A stretch of 64,000 nt of DNA from Halomonas sp. M20 (GTDB lineage: Bacteria; Pseudomonadota; Gammaproteobacteria; Pseudomonadales; Halomonadaceae): the NCBI RefSeq assembly GCF_020622265.1, contig NZ_JACNMQ010000008.1, positions 85,772 to 149,771 on the forward strand, written 5' to 3'. The notes under the pieces are model-generated. The model saw only the letters and a program-made list of their open reading frames with translations. It had not been told where the DNA came from and made no database searches. Positions 27,622-35,290 of this stretch are shown piece by piece. Each line of letters starts with the position of its first letter. The stretch's first letter is position 1. The position numbers and the translations under genes are program-made.

Positions 27622-27641
27622 ACGGCGCCCTCGGGCGCCGT
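27622..27641. terminator. GC-rich hairpin between cvrA and the DUF2501 gene
   Basis: Perfect inverted repeat ACGGCGCC/GGCGCCGT around CTCG, 29 bp after cvrA and 22 bp after the convergent gene. There is no T run on either side, so it is a stem that could stop both transcripts rather than a textbook terminator. Confidence 0.5.
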
Positions 27642-27662
27642 TCTGAAGGGATAGAGATACCC

Positions 27663-28112
27663 TTAGCCACCGAGAAACGAAGACATTGCTTTATCGGCGA
27701 TAGTACCGCAGACCTTTTCGCCCATCTTGTCTTTGAGGCTGCTCAAGTCGAAGCTCTTGCCTTCTTCCTGACCTTTGAGAATGCCGCTCATGCCTTGCTG
27801 GTAACCCTCATCTTCGGACGCTTTCTCATGTCCGCCAAGTTTGCCCAGCAATTTATCCTTGGCAGTCTGGGTTACGCTCTTGCTGTACCCCTGTTCCTGA
27901 CAGTAGCCGAGCACACCTGCCACGTTGCTCATGCTGCCAAGATCGAAAGAACCCGAAGAGAGCGAACTCAACAAGGAGCCACCGCCGGATGAACCGCCGG
28001 ACATGAGGCCGCCCGCTTTTTCCTTGACGCTATCCATGCTCGATGCCGAACTAACAGGTACTAGAGCGACGGCGGCGATTAGCCCCGCGATGCAAGCAAA
28101 GTGTTTGTTCAT
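27663..28112 (-). CDS. DUF2501 (YjjA-like) exported protein
   Basis: A 149-residue protein with a signal peptide (1-24, ASS) and a Gly/Ser-rich stretch (about 34-60), then the DUF2501 core: NVAGVLGYCQEQGYSK, AKDKLLGKLGG and a final KVCGTIADKAMSSFLGG. Two cysteines in the core could form a disulfide in the periplasm. The function of the family is unknown. Shine-Dalgarno AAGGAT precedes the start. Confidence 0.8.
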   Translation of the reverse strand: MNKHFACIAGLIAAVALVPVSSASSMDSVKEKAGGLMSGGSSGGGSLLSSLSSGSFDLGSMSNVAGVLGYCQEQGYSKSVTQTAKDKLLGKLGGHEKASEDEGYQQGMSGILKGQEEGKSFDLSSLKDKMGEKVCGTIADKAMSSFLGG

Positions 28113-28301
28113 ACAAAGAAATCCTTATCCGAATCGTTAATTGGACTGTTACTTCATGGCGCGGGTTCAGCATGGCGGGTGTAGCGCCCATCTGTAAAGA
28201 TGAAGCGTCAAGAAAGAAAGCAAGCCAAAAGATACGTGGGCGTGGAAAAGGAAGGGCGACGAGAATGGAAAGGGAGCTGATCACAGCTCCCTGCCGAGCG
28301 G

Positions 28302-28844
28302 TCAGAACTGGTAGCTTACGCCCGCACTGATAGCGCTGACTTCATAGTCGGACTTGTCCAGGTAGGACATGTATTCAAGCGTTCCTGAGAAGCGCGGTGA
28401 GAAGAAATTGACTTCGCCGCCGACACCGAAGGAGAATCCGGAGTCGTCGTCGCTCTCGGATCCGTAAGGGGTATCCAATGTACCCTCTACTTGAGCAAAA
28501 CCGGCCAGTGCATAGATCGAAACGTACTGAGTAACAGGCAAATGACCAACAGCGTAAGCGCCAAGAAGATGGTCGATCTCTGCCGTTGCATTGGCGTCGT
28601 ACCCATCGACTGTCACATCATCGTCGGAAAGCCCTAAACCCACGCGACCCTCGACAGAGAAATAGTCGGTAAGATAGTGCCCTAGACGTCCGACGACCAT
28701 AGTAGGATCCGCTTCTACATCGTAATCGGCTTCGTAGCTGACCTTGGCATATTGGAGGCCTGTGTAAGTCGTACCGGTATTATCAGCAAGCGCGGGGCCG
28801 GATATGAGTCCAGCTAGAATGAGTACGCCCATTTTTGATTTCAT
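28302..28844 (-). CDS. Small outer-membrane beta-barrel protein
   Basis: A 180-residue OMP_b-brl/Ail-OprF-like protein. The signal peptide ends at ALA (residue 20). The rest alternates polar and hydrophobic residues in about eight strands and ends in the barrel-assembly signature YQF. It is very acidic (many Asp/Glu in loops), which fits a salt-adapted host. The loops give no hint of a ligand. Confidence 0.8.
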   Translation of the reverse strand: MKSKMGVLILAGLISGPALADNTGTTYTGLQYAKVSYEADYDVEADPTMVVGRLGHYLTDYFSVEGRVGLGLSDDDVTVDGYDANATAEIDHLLGAYAVGHLPVTQYVSIYALAGFAQVEGTLDTPYGSESDDDSGFSFGVGGEVNFFSPRFSGTLEYMSYLDKSDYEVSAISAGVSYQF

Positions 28845-29055
28845 GTTTACGATCTCTGCGATGAGTACGCGATATTGGCCATGCGAGCGGTAGAATTGCC
28901 CGTGGCCGCCATGGATATAAAGCAGACTAATGATAGCGCTACGAGATCATGCCAAAATGTCGAGAAGGGGCGCTTCATGGCGCTAACTCAATGTTTTACA
29001 GGCTTTTAAGGATATTTTGCAGAAGAGGAAGGGGAGTAAAAGTTAGACAAACAAA

Positions 29056-29077
29056 AAGCGCCGCAAATTGGGCGCTT
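29056..29077 (-). terminator. Rho-independent terminator of tRNA-Ser
   Basis: On the minus strand, stem AAGCGCC / GGCGCTT with an 8-nt loop, then a T-rich tail (TTTGTTTG). It begins 11 bp after the CCA end of the tRNA. Confidence 0.85.
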
Positions 29078-29088
29078 GAATTCAAAAG

Positions 29089-29179
29089 TGGCGGAGGGAC
29101 AGGGATTCGAACCCTGGGTAGGCTATTAACCTACGCCGGTTTTCAAGACCGGTGCATTCAACCGCTCTGCCATCCCTCC
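29089..29179 (-). tRNA. serT: tRNA-Ser (anticodon UGA)
   Basis: A 91-nt class II tRNA. The acceptor stem GGAGGGA pairs with TCCCTCC, the discriminator is G, and CCA is encoded. The anticodon loop CTTGAAA gives UGA. A long variable arm (GGCGTAGGTTAATAGCCTAC region) marks it as serine, and the T arm carries GGTTCGAATCC. E. coli has serT beside yccA, as here. Confidence 0.97.
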
Positions 29180-29194
29180 GGCTCACGGCGCTAA

Positions 29195-29222
29195 ATACTA
29201 CCAATTTTGGCTGATTCGTCAA
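29195..29222 (-). promoter_or_regulatory. Sigma-70 promoter of tRNA-Ser
   Basis: On the minus strand, -35 TTGACG (29222-29217), a 16-bp spacer and -10 TAGTAT (29200-29195), followed by a GC-rich discriminator (GCGCC) as is usual for stable-RNA promoters. The 5' end of the tRNA is 15 bp downstream. Confidence 0.75.
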
Positions 29223-29357
29223 GAGCTTTGGCAATCATAAGGTTAAACCTCTTGCTTTCAACTAAGCTGAACGAAAAGGACATTTCGGCATGGCGGCTAA
29301 CCTCATCCCTGAATCGATGGTTCGCCATGGATGACTTATTTCAGGAGAAACCAAGAT

Positions 29358-29651
29358 ATGCCAGACAACATCACCCGAGTGCCAGTTGAAAAGGCCCACG
29401 GGCTTCAGCTTGCGGATTTGCATGTAGTAGGTGCGGTCGGGCGCCACGACGACTCTCATCGCTATGTCGAGCTGATGAACGATCCGCAGTACATGCCTGC
29501 CAATGGCGCTGCCGGTGTCGGGGAAACATCCAGCCTGCTATTGGTCGAGGTCGATGATCCCAACGATCCTGAATGCCTGCGTGACGCGATAGAGACCCTG
29601 ATGGAACTTGAGTATTTCGAACAGCGCCAGCATCATTTCAAGCAGTATTAG
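29358..29651 (+). CDS. Small unknown protein
   Basis: A 97-residue protein that I do not recognise. It is soluble and acidic, with a strand-rich N-terminus (ITRVPVEKAHGLQLADLHVVGAVGRHDD) and a helical C-terminus (LRDAIETLMELEYFEQRQHHF). The ATG at 29358 was preferred over one at 29331 for its AGGAG about 10 nt upstream. It is likely a real gene: the reading frame has good codon use and its own leader. It is the first of two small genes between tRNA-Ser and yccA. Confidence 0.6.
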   Translation: MPDNITRVPVEKAHGLQLADLHVVGAVGRHDDSHRYVELMNDPQYMPANGAAGVGETSSLLLVEVDDPNDPECLRDAIETLMELEYFEQRQHHFKQY

Positions 29652-29777
29652 AGGGTATGTAACCAGGCGGGCGCAGGCGAAGATGGCGACCTCCTGCTCA
29701 CTCAGCGCCTTGCTTGACATGGCTGCTATCATCATCGACGGTTGATTCAATCCACCACGGAAACACAGGAGCACGAC

Positions 29778-30053
29778 ATGGAAATCACGATCCTAAACAC
29801 CGGTGAAGATAACGATGAGTTTCATGAATTGGCAGCAGGCGAGCTAGGCTCGACGATTCGCAAGGCTGGCAAGGACTACATTGGCAGCAAGAACCTTTCG
29901 GAAAACCAGCTGCGCGAAATGCAGCAAAACGATGAGCAGGCGTTCACGCAGCTGGAAGAAGAGATGACCCGGCACGCCTTGGAAGTCGCTAAAGTTTCTC
30001 ATAATACGTCAGTGGCGTTGCGTTTGAATCTTGACGGCTCCAAGCAGCCCTAA
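29778..30053 (+). CDS. Small unknown acidic protein
   Basis: A 91-residue protein that I do not recognise. It has no signal peptide or membrane helix. Residues about 45-80 are predicted helical and charged (LSENQLREMQQNDEQAFTQLEEEMTRHALEVAK). The ATG at 29778 has an AGGAG Shine-Dalgarno. A strong hairpin ends the transcript. Confidence 0.6.
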   Translation: MEITILNTGEDNDEFHELAAGELGSTIRKAGKDYIGSKNLSENQLREMQQNDEQAFTQLEEEMTRHALEVAKVSHNTSVALRLNLDGSKQP

Positions 30054-30080
30054 GCGCATTTAGGGCACAGTGGGATAGAA

Positions 30081-30111
30081 GCAAAGGGCCTCGCTTGGCG
30101 GGGCCCTTTGC
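30081..30111 (+). terminator. Terminator after the small acidic protein gene
   Basis: Ten-base-pair stem (GCAAAGGGCC / GGCCCTTTGC) with an 11-nt loop, 27 bp after the stop codon. The right arm itself contains TTT; no long T run follows. Confidence 0.65.
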
Positions 30112-30222
30112 CGTGGCCATCGTATTTATTCGCAAGCGTTGACCTAGAGGCACTTGCTTAGGGAACGATCTGCCGGCATCCTTGGTCTATTGTTCATATT
30201 CCAATCTTTAGGAGCTTACTCC

Positions 30223-30894
30223 ATGGCTTATCAGCAGTCGTCGCATGTGACTGAGCGTCAGACTAGCGCGGTCAGTACCAACAAGGTACTGCGCAATACT
30301 TATATGCTTCTGGCAATGACGCTGCTTTTCTCAGCCGTCACTGCAGGAGTCGCCATGGTCATGGGCGTTGGCCAGATGAACATTTTCGTGTTCTTCATTG
30401 GCGCCTACGGCCTGATGTTTCTGGTCCACAAGACTGCCAACTCGGCGATGGGCCTGCTTGCGACCTTCGCTTTCACAGGCTTTATGGGCTTCACCCTGGG
30501 GCCGGTACTGAGCCTTTATCTGTCGATACCCAATGGGGCGCAGTTGGTGATGACGGCGCTTGCCATGACTGGCGCGACCTTCCTGGGCCTGTCTGCCGTG
30601 GCACTGATCACCAAGAAAGACTTCAGCTTCCTAAGCAACTTCCTGCTGGCGGGCGCCATTGTCTTGGTACTGGCGATGGTCGTGGCGATGATCTTCAATA
30701 TCACCGCTCTGGCCCTGGCCGTTTCTGCCGGTTTCGTGCTGTTCTCCTCCGCGGTGATTCTGTACCAGACCAGTGAGATCGTGCATAGAGCCGGCGAGAC
30801 CAACTATATTCTGGCCGCCATCACGCTTTATGTCTCGATCTACAACCTGTTCATCAGCCTGCTATCCATCTTGGGTGTAATGAACAACGATTGA
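30223..30894 (+). CDS. yccA: Bax inhibitor-1 family protein YccA (FtsH modulator-like)
   Basis: A 223-residue inner-membrane protein with seven helices of the BI-1/TMBIM fold. KVLRNTYMLLAMTL, YGLMFLVHKTAN, FAFTGFMGFTLGP and ETNYILAAITLYVSIYNLF match E. coli YccA closely. YccA there interacts with FtsH/HflKC and slows degradation of membrane proteins such as SecY. The ATG at 30223 has an AGGAG 8 nt upstream; a longer frame from 30154 would add an unneeded N-terminus. tusDCBE follow after a strong terminator. Confidence 0.9.
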   Translation: MAYQQSSHVTERQTSAVSTNKVLRNTYMLLAMTLLFSAVTAGVAMVMGVGQMNIFVFFIGAYGLMFLVHKTANSAMGLLATFAFTGFMGFTLGPVLSLYLSIPNGAQLVMTALAMTGATFLGLSAVALITKKDFSFLSNFLLAGAIVLVLAMVVAMIFNITALALAVSAGFVLFSSAVILYQTSEIVHRAGETNYILAAITLYVSIYNLFISLLSILGVMNND

Positions 30895-30917
30895 TCGATC
30901 GGTGCTGGGTGTTTCAT

Positions 30918-30954
30918 GTGGCCTCGCCTTTCAAGGCGAGGCCACTTCGTTTTT
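30918..30954 (+). terminator. Terminator after yccA
   Basis: Stem GTGGCCTCGCC / GGCGAGGCCAC (11 bp) with a 6-nt loop, followed by TTCGTTTTT. It isolates yccA from the tus operon. Confidence 0.88.
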
Positions 30955-30986
30955 ATGAATTCGTCTCCACGGAGTAACAGTGTGCC

Positions 30987-31379
30987 ATGCGTTATGCGCT
31001 ACTCGTCCAGGGCGCCCCGTACAGCCATCAGGCGGCGCACTCGGCGCTGAGGTTCGCCTCCGCGTTGATCGATCGGGGCCATCGCCTCGAGACGGTATTT
31101 TTTTACCATGATGGCGTCTACAACGCCCAACGGCTGGCTGCGCCACCTCAAGATGAGCCACATTTGATCGAGGCCTGGCAGCGCTTGCACCATGAACAAG
31201 GCACTGCGCTATTGGTCTGTGTTGCGGCGGCATTGAAGCGCGGTGTGATCGATGAGCGCGAATCGCGTCGTCATGGTATGCAGGGGCATAGTCTCGCTGC
31301 CTCTTTTGAGCTCACCGGGGTAGGCCAGCTTGTCGAAGCCGCAATGACTCATGATCGTCTGGTGACCTTTTCACCCTAG
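30987..31379 (+). CDS. tusD: Sulfurtransferase subunit TusD
   Basis: A 130-residue DsrE-family protein. The active cysteine is C78 (LLVCVAAALKRG). TusD takes persulfide sulfur from TusA within the TusBCD complex and passes it to TusE, for the 2-thio group of mnm5s2U34 in Lys, Glu and Gln tRNAs. The order tusD-C-B-E is standard. tusC follows 10 bp later. Confidence 0.92.
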   Translation: MRYALLVQGAPYSHQAAHSALRFASALIDRGHRLETVFFYHDGVYNAQRLAAPPQDEPHLIEAWQRLHHEQGTALLVCVAAALKRGVIDERESRRHGMQGHSLAASFELTGVGQLVEAAMTHDRLVTFSP

Positions 31380-31389
31380 GATGAATTGA

Positions 31390-31764
31390 ATGAATAATGC
31401 GGATTCGTCTACCGCCATGCTCGTGGTACTGCGCCATGCCCCTCATGGCAGTAGCTGGTTACGCGAGGGATTGGATGTGGCATTGGTGGGTGCTGCATTC
31501 GGTCAGTCCGTGAGCCTGTTGTTTCTGGGTGATGGCGTTCAGGCGCTCATCAAGGGGCAGCAAAAAGGAGCGCTGGGGCAGAAAGGAACCCATCCAACCC
31601 TGGATATGCTGGCCATGTACGATATCGACACGCTGCTGGTAGACGCCGACTCTCTTGCCCAGCGTGGTTTGGCCGAAGACGACCTGCAGTTGCCCGTGAC
31701 ATTGATCGCCTCTTCCCAACTGCTTCGCGTATTTTCCCGGCATGCGCCAGTATTCAACTTTTAA
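31390..31764 (+). CDS. tusC: Sulfur relay subunit TusC
   Basis: A 124-residue DsrF-like subunit of the TusBCD hexamer. It has the Rossmann-like start MLVVLRHAPHGSSWLREGLDVAL and SVSLLFLGDGV, and lacks a conserved cysteine, as is usual for TusC. It is structural rather than catalytic. The start is close to the tusD stop. Confidence 0.9.
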   Translation: MNNADSSTAMLVVLRHAPHGSSWLREGLDVALVGAAFGQSVSLLFLGDGVQALIKGQQKGALGQKGTHPTLDMLAMYDIDTLLVDADSLAQRGLAEDDLQLPVTLIASSQLLRVFSRHAPVFNF

Positions 31765-31844
31765 TTCGGCTACCCATTGCTGGAAGGGGCTTGGCGTATG
31801 ACAGGGTTCAATGGAACAATCATGGCGCAGAGAAAGGATCACTG

Positions 31845-32135
31845 ATGTTATTGCATCTACTCAACCGTTCCGTGGCGTCCAGTCATGTATACCGGGACGC
31901 ACTGCGGGCCATGGATGACGACGACTACCTGCTATTGATCGAGGATGGTGTCTATGGCGCCGTGGCACCCCTGAACGAACATTTCTCTTCAATTGCCGGT
32001 CGCCTGTATGCGCTGCGCGAAGACTTGGCATCTCGAGGCCTGGAAGGACGATGCGCCGAACAGGTCATCGTCGTGGACATGGAGGGTTTCGTGCAGCTGA
32101 CCGAAGAGACTGAACGATCGGTGAGTTGGTTCTGA
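31845..32135 (+). CDS. tusB: Sulfur relay subunit TusB
   Basis: A 96-residue DsrH-like subunit. The N-terminus MLLHLLNRS and the DDDYLLLIEDGVYGAV block are typical. The ATG at 31845 has an AAAGGAT Shine-Dalgarno; an upstream in-frame start at 31791 is not needed. Its TGA shares one base with the tusE ATG. Confidence 0.9.
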   Translation: MLLHLLNRSVASSHVYRDALRAMDDDDYLLLIEDGVYGAVAPLNEHFSSIAGRLYALREDLASRGLEGRCAEQVIVVDMEGFVQLTEETERSVSWF

Positions 32136-32500
32136 TGACGGTGAAAACGGAGAGAGTAGCGACAGCACGCTGCCTGCGGGTAGAGGGTCGAGAGATCGCG
32201 CTGGACCCAGAAGGCTACCTGGTCGATCTTTCGGACTGGACGCCGGCAGTAGCCGAGGCGATGGCCGGTGAAGAAGGGCGCGTGCTGACCCCTGAGCATT
32301 GGGAAGTCATCGACGTGCTGCGTGATTTCTATGCACGCTTCGAGATGGCGCCGGCCATGCGTGCCCTGGTCAAGGCGGTGGGACAAGCGCTGGGGCCGGA
32401 GAAAGGCAGATCCCTGCACCTGATGAAGCTGTTCCCCGAAAGCCCGGCCAAGGTCGGCGCCAGGCTGGCGGGCCTACCCAAGCCGACCAATTGCCTGTGA
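32135..32500 (+). CDS. tusE: Sulfur relay protein TusE (DsrC family)
   Basis: A 121-residue DsrC/TusE protein that carries sulfur from TusD to MnmA. The C-terminal tail KPTNCL bears the penultimate reactive cysteine; the second tail cysteine of dissimilatory DsrC is absent, which fits TusE. The start overlaps tusB (TGATG). acpH begins 24 bp later. Confidence 0.92.
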   Translation: MTVKTERVATARCLRVEGREIALDPEGYLVDLSDWTPAVAEAMAGEEGRVLTPEHWEVIDVLRDFYARFEMAPAMRALVKAVGQALGPEKGRSLHLMKLFPESPAKVGARLAGLPKPTNCL

Positions 32501-32524
32501 GGTGCTTGCGATGAGGCGTTCGCT

Positions 32525-33085
32525 CTGAATTTTCTGGCTCATGCCTGGCTTGCTCGGGGCGGCAACGACGGCTTTCTCTACGGCAATCTGATCGCAGACG
32601 GCGTCAAGGGCAGCGATCTTGGCTCCTGGTCGGAGGATATTGCTGCGGGCATACGTCACCATCGGCGAGTGGATGCAACCGTCGATGCCCATCCCGTAAT
32701 CTTGGATGCCCGCTCCCGAGCGCCGAGAGAAGGGCGCCGCTACGTTGGTATTGCCCTGGATCTGGTGTGGGATCATTTTGTTGCTCGCGACAGCATGAAC
32801 GACAGCGCTAACCAGGCCTTGATTCAGCGCTGTTATCGGCTACTCGATGAGCGCCCGGCTCCTGCACGGTTGGAGCGCATGATACCAATCCTGGTCGCTC
32901 AGGATTGGCTCAACGGCTATGCGGATTTTGGTTTTACCTGCAGCGCGGTGGCGGGCATAGGACGTCGGTTGTCAGGCCCCAACCGCCTGGCGGAACTCGT
33001 GCCATGGCTTGAAGCCGACTACGCGGCCCTCGAAGAGGGCTTTGTCCGACTGTGGCCGGAGTTGAACCAGCGGCTGGGGGTCTAG
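32525..33085 (+). CDS. acpH: ACP phosphodiesterase, apparently with CTG start
   Basis: A 186-residue AcpH-like enzyme that removes 4'-phosphopantetheine from acyl carrier protein. The family N-terminus NFLAHxxLA is encoded directly after a CTG at 32525, with GAGG 8 nt upstream (32513-32516); no ATG, GTG or TTG fits in frame between the stop at 32498 and this point. The next usable start, GTG at 32669, would cut off the conserved first 48 residues, including GNLIADGVKG and GIRHHRRVD. LDLVWDHFVARD and the tail match E. coli AcpH. A one-base sequence error is the main alternative. Confidence 0.8.
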   Translation: MNFLAHAWLARGGNDGFLYGNLIADGVKGSDLGSWSEDIAAGIRHHRRVDATVDAHPVILDARSRAPREGRRYVGIALDLVWDHFVARDSMNDSANQALIQRCYRLLDERPAPARLERMIPILVAQDWLNGYADFGFTCSAVAGIGRRLSGPNRLAELVPWLEADYAALEEGFVRLWPELNQRLGV

Positions 33086-33109
33086 GTCAGCTAGGTCAGC
33101 TAGGTCAGC
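33083..33109. repeat. Three tandem copies of TAGGTCAGC
   Basis: Nine-base unit repeated three times without change, spanning the acpH stop (TAG at 33083) and the moeA stop (minus strand, 33100-33102). Each unit gives an in-frame stop on both strands, so slippage here adds stops without extending either protein. Confidence 0.85.
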
Positions 33110-34344
33110 CACAGGCACTCGATCATATCGCCTTGCTCGATCGTGCTGTTGGGCGGAATGACCGCCAGAGCGTCCGCCTCGATACAGGATGAGAGCACCG
33201 CTGAGTTCTGATCGTCAAAGGCCTGGGCAACGATTCCGGCAGTACTGAATTCCAGCATGACGCGCATGTAATGACGACGGGCCTGAGTGGTGGTTGAAAA
33301 GCCGCTGCGCGCATACACGGCTGGCAAGCTGGCCTGGTCGGAGCAACCGAGCAGAGCCCCGATCAATGGACGAAGAAATACCCAGGCACCGACGAAGCCC
33401 GAGACCGGGTTGCCGGGCAGGCCGACGAAACGAGCCTCGCCATCAACTCCGTTTCCAGCGCCACGAGGTAGCCGGCCCAATGCCAACGGCTTGCCCGGGC
33501 GCATGGCCAACCGCCAGAGATCAAGTTGGCCAAGGCTTTCCAAGGCATGCTTGACGTGATCCTCTTCACCGACACTCACCCCCCCGGTGGAGACCACCAC
33601 ATCCGCCTGTTCCGCAGCCTGGCGCAGTGTCTGGCAGGTAGCCTCGAAGTCATCCGGTATTGATGCAGCCATGATCACCTCAGCGCCGAAGCGCTCCAGC
33701 AGGCGTTTGAGCATGGGACGGTTGGAATTGTAAATCTGCCCCGGCTTCAGGGGGGTGCCAGGGTCGATGATTTCATCGCCGGTGGAGAGTAGCGCCACCT
33801 TTGGCCTGCATCGTACCGCGACTTGGGTAACCCCCTGGCCCGCCAGATGCCCCAGTGCCGCAGCCTCCAGCTGGGTGCCTGCAGGCAGCAGCAGGGCGCC
33901 GCGCTGGACATCACGACCGCGACGACGAATGTTGTCGCCGCTCGGAATATCGGCAGGCATGCGCATGCCGTCGGCGCTTTCCTCGACCTTTTCCTGCATG
34001 ACGACGCAGTCGGCGCCGGGCGGAATTTCGCCTCCGGTGAAGATGCGCGCACAGCTGTCGGATGCCAATGGTCGCGGTGCATGCCCGGCGGCGACCCGCT
34101 GGGAGACGGGCAGTATTCGACCGGCATCCGCGGCGCGCAGGGCGTAGCCGTCCATGGCGCTGTTATCCGCTGGCGGAACGTCATGCTGAGCTTCCACGTT
34201 GTCCGCCAATATGCGTCCTGCCGCGTCAGCAGAGGCGATCAGCTCCACATCCACGGGGTTGAGTCCGTCCAGTAGTGCTTCAAGCGCCGCTTCGACGCTT
34301 TGCATGCCATCGCTGGTTTTCAGGGCATCTCCAGTGTCAGCCAT
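33100..34344 (-). CDS. moeA: Molybdopterin molybdenumtransferase MoeA
   Basis: A 414-residue enzyme that inserts molybdate into adenylylated molybdopterin. Motifs are PPADNSAMDGYALRAAD (about 57-73), RIFTGGEIPPGADCVV, the MoCF-binding domain with STGDEI and STGGVSVGEEDHV, and the MRPGKPLALG and GLPGNPVS blocks. It overlaps moaB by 8 bp in an operon DUF1244-moaB-moeA. Its likely client is the formate dehydrogenase encoded next door. Confidence 0.93.
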   Translation of the reverse strand: MADTGDALKTSDGMQSVEAALEALLDGLNPVDVELIASADAAGRILADNVEAQHDVPPADNSAMDGYALRAADAGRILPVSQRVAAGHAPRPLASDSCARIFTGGEIPPGADCVVMQEKVEESADGMRMPADIPSGDNIRRRGRDVQRGALLLPAGTQLEAAALGHLAGQGVTQVAVRCRPKVALLSTGDEIIDPGTPLKPGQIYNSNRPMLKRLLERFGAEVIMAASIPDDFEATCQTLRQAAEQADVVVSTGGVSVGEEDHVKHALESLGQLDLWRLAMRPGKPLALGRLPRGAGNGVDGEARFVGLPGNPVSGFVGAWVFLRPLIGALLGCSDQASLPAVYARSGFSTTTQARRHYMRVMLEFSTAGIVAQAFDDQNSAVLSSCIEADALAVIPPNSTIEQGDMIECLWLT

Positions 34345-34867
34345 GCTGCCCCCGCTCGGGAATGATCAGGTTGGCAAAATTACAGGGTTGATGTCGGCTA
34401 TCAAGCTGCTCCTTGAGAATGCCGTCCCAGGCAGTGCGGCAAGCACCGGTAGAACCAGGCAGACAGAACACCACGGTGGCATTGGCAAGCCCCCCAAGGC
34501 AGCGGCTCTGAATCGTGGAGCTGCCTATTTCCTGCCAGGAGAGGTGCCGGAACAGCTCGCCAAAGCCTTCGATGGTCTTGTCGAGCAGCACGCTGACCGC
34601 TTCGGGGGTGGAGTCACGTCCGGTAAAGCCGGTGCCACCGGTGGTCAATATCACCTGGATGCGCTCGTCGGCGATCCAGTCGGCGACTACCGCACGAATC
34701 CTATAGACGTCGTCGACGACGATGCGTTTGTCGATGGCGGTATGCCCAGCCTCTTTCAGGCGCTCGACCAAGGCCTGACCGGAGCGATCCGTATCCTCGG
34801 TGCGGGTGTCCGAGATCGTCAGTACCGCAATGTTGAGGGGGATGAAGGTGTCACGATCGGCACTCAT
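34337..34867 (-). CDS. moaB: Molybdenum cofactor biosynthesis protein MoaB
   Basis: A 176-residue MogA/MoaB-fold protein. NIAVLTISDTRTEDTDRSG, TTGGTGFTGRD and FCLPGSTGACRTAW are the nucleotide- and MPT-binding motifs. It probably adenylylates molybdopterin or assists that step; MogA is the alternative name. Start and stop overlap DUF1244 (ATGA) and moeA. Confidence 0.9.
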   Translation of the reverse strand: MSADRDTFIPLNIAVLTISDTRTEDTDRSGQALVERLKEAGHTAIDKRIVVDDVYRIRAVVADWIADERIQVILTTGGTGFTGRDSTPEAVSVLLDKTIEGFGELFRHLSWQEIGSSTIQSRCLGGLANATVVFCLPGSTGACRTAWDGILKEQLDSRHQPCNFANLIIPERGQHG

Positions 34868-35178
34868 GCGTTTTCCTTGGCATCATGGCGTGCCTTCAGC
34901 GCGGCTTGCTGTTCTGCTGTCGCGGGCGTCTGGTACTTTTCCTTCCACTCCTCGTAAGGCATGCCGTAGACGTATTCCCGGGCGCTGTCGTAGTCGAGTT
35001 CCGCCCCCCGGTCTTCCGCTGCCGTGACCATCCATTTGGACAGGCAGTTGCGACAGAAGTCCGCCAGGATCATCAGGTCGATGTTCTGAGCTTCCTTGTG
35101 GGCATCGAGATGATCGAGCAGACGGCGAAAGGTGGCGGCTTCGATTTCAGTACGGGTAGCATCATCGATATGCTGCAT
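34864..35178 (-). CDS. DUF1244 protein
   Basis: A 104-residue cytosolic helical protein. The family hallmark is the NIDLMILADFCRNCLSKW stretch with two close cysteines, after FRRLLDHLDAH, and a YGMPYEEWKEKYQ tail. Its function is not known. It is first in a tight operon with moaB and moeA, so a link to molybdenum cofactor or metal handling is possible but is only context-based. Confidence 0.82.
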   Translation of the reverse strand: MQHIDDATRTEIEAATFRRLLDHLDAHKEAQNIDLMILADFCRNCLSKWMVTAAEDRGAELDYDSAREYVYGMPYEEWKEKYQTPATAEQQAALKARHDAKENA

Positions 35179-35225
35179 GCTTCGCTCTCCATGTGGCTTG
35201 CAATGAGGCGGATATCATAACAAAA

Positions 35226-35258
35226 GACACCGCCTCTGTTGTTGAAAGAGGCGGTGTC
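35226..35258 (-). terminator. Terminator of the formate dehydrogenase operon
   Basis: Twelve-base-pair stem (GACACCGCCTCT / AGAGGCGGTGTC) with a 9-nt loop, followed on the minus strand by TTTTGTTA. It lies 33 bp after the fdhC stop and before the DUF1244 promoter region. Confidence 0.85.
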
Positions 35259-35290
35259 AAAAGAGGGCTGGAACGCCCAGGCGCTACAAT

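Noticed and set aside
28949..29194. Open frame running through tRNA-Ser
   Set aside because: It overlaps the tRNA gene and its terminator; the translation of the tRNA region mimics a peptide but cannot be real coding sequence.
32669..33085. Shorter acpH from the GTG at 32669
   Set aside because: It would lose the conserved NFLAH N-terminus and the GNLIAD and HHRRVD motifs, which are encoded in frame just upstream.
33083..33109. Possible CRISPR or attachment-site repeat
   Set aside because: Units are 9 bp, directly joined, without spacers, and no integrase or cas gene is near.
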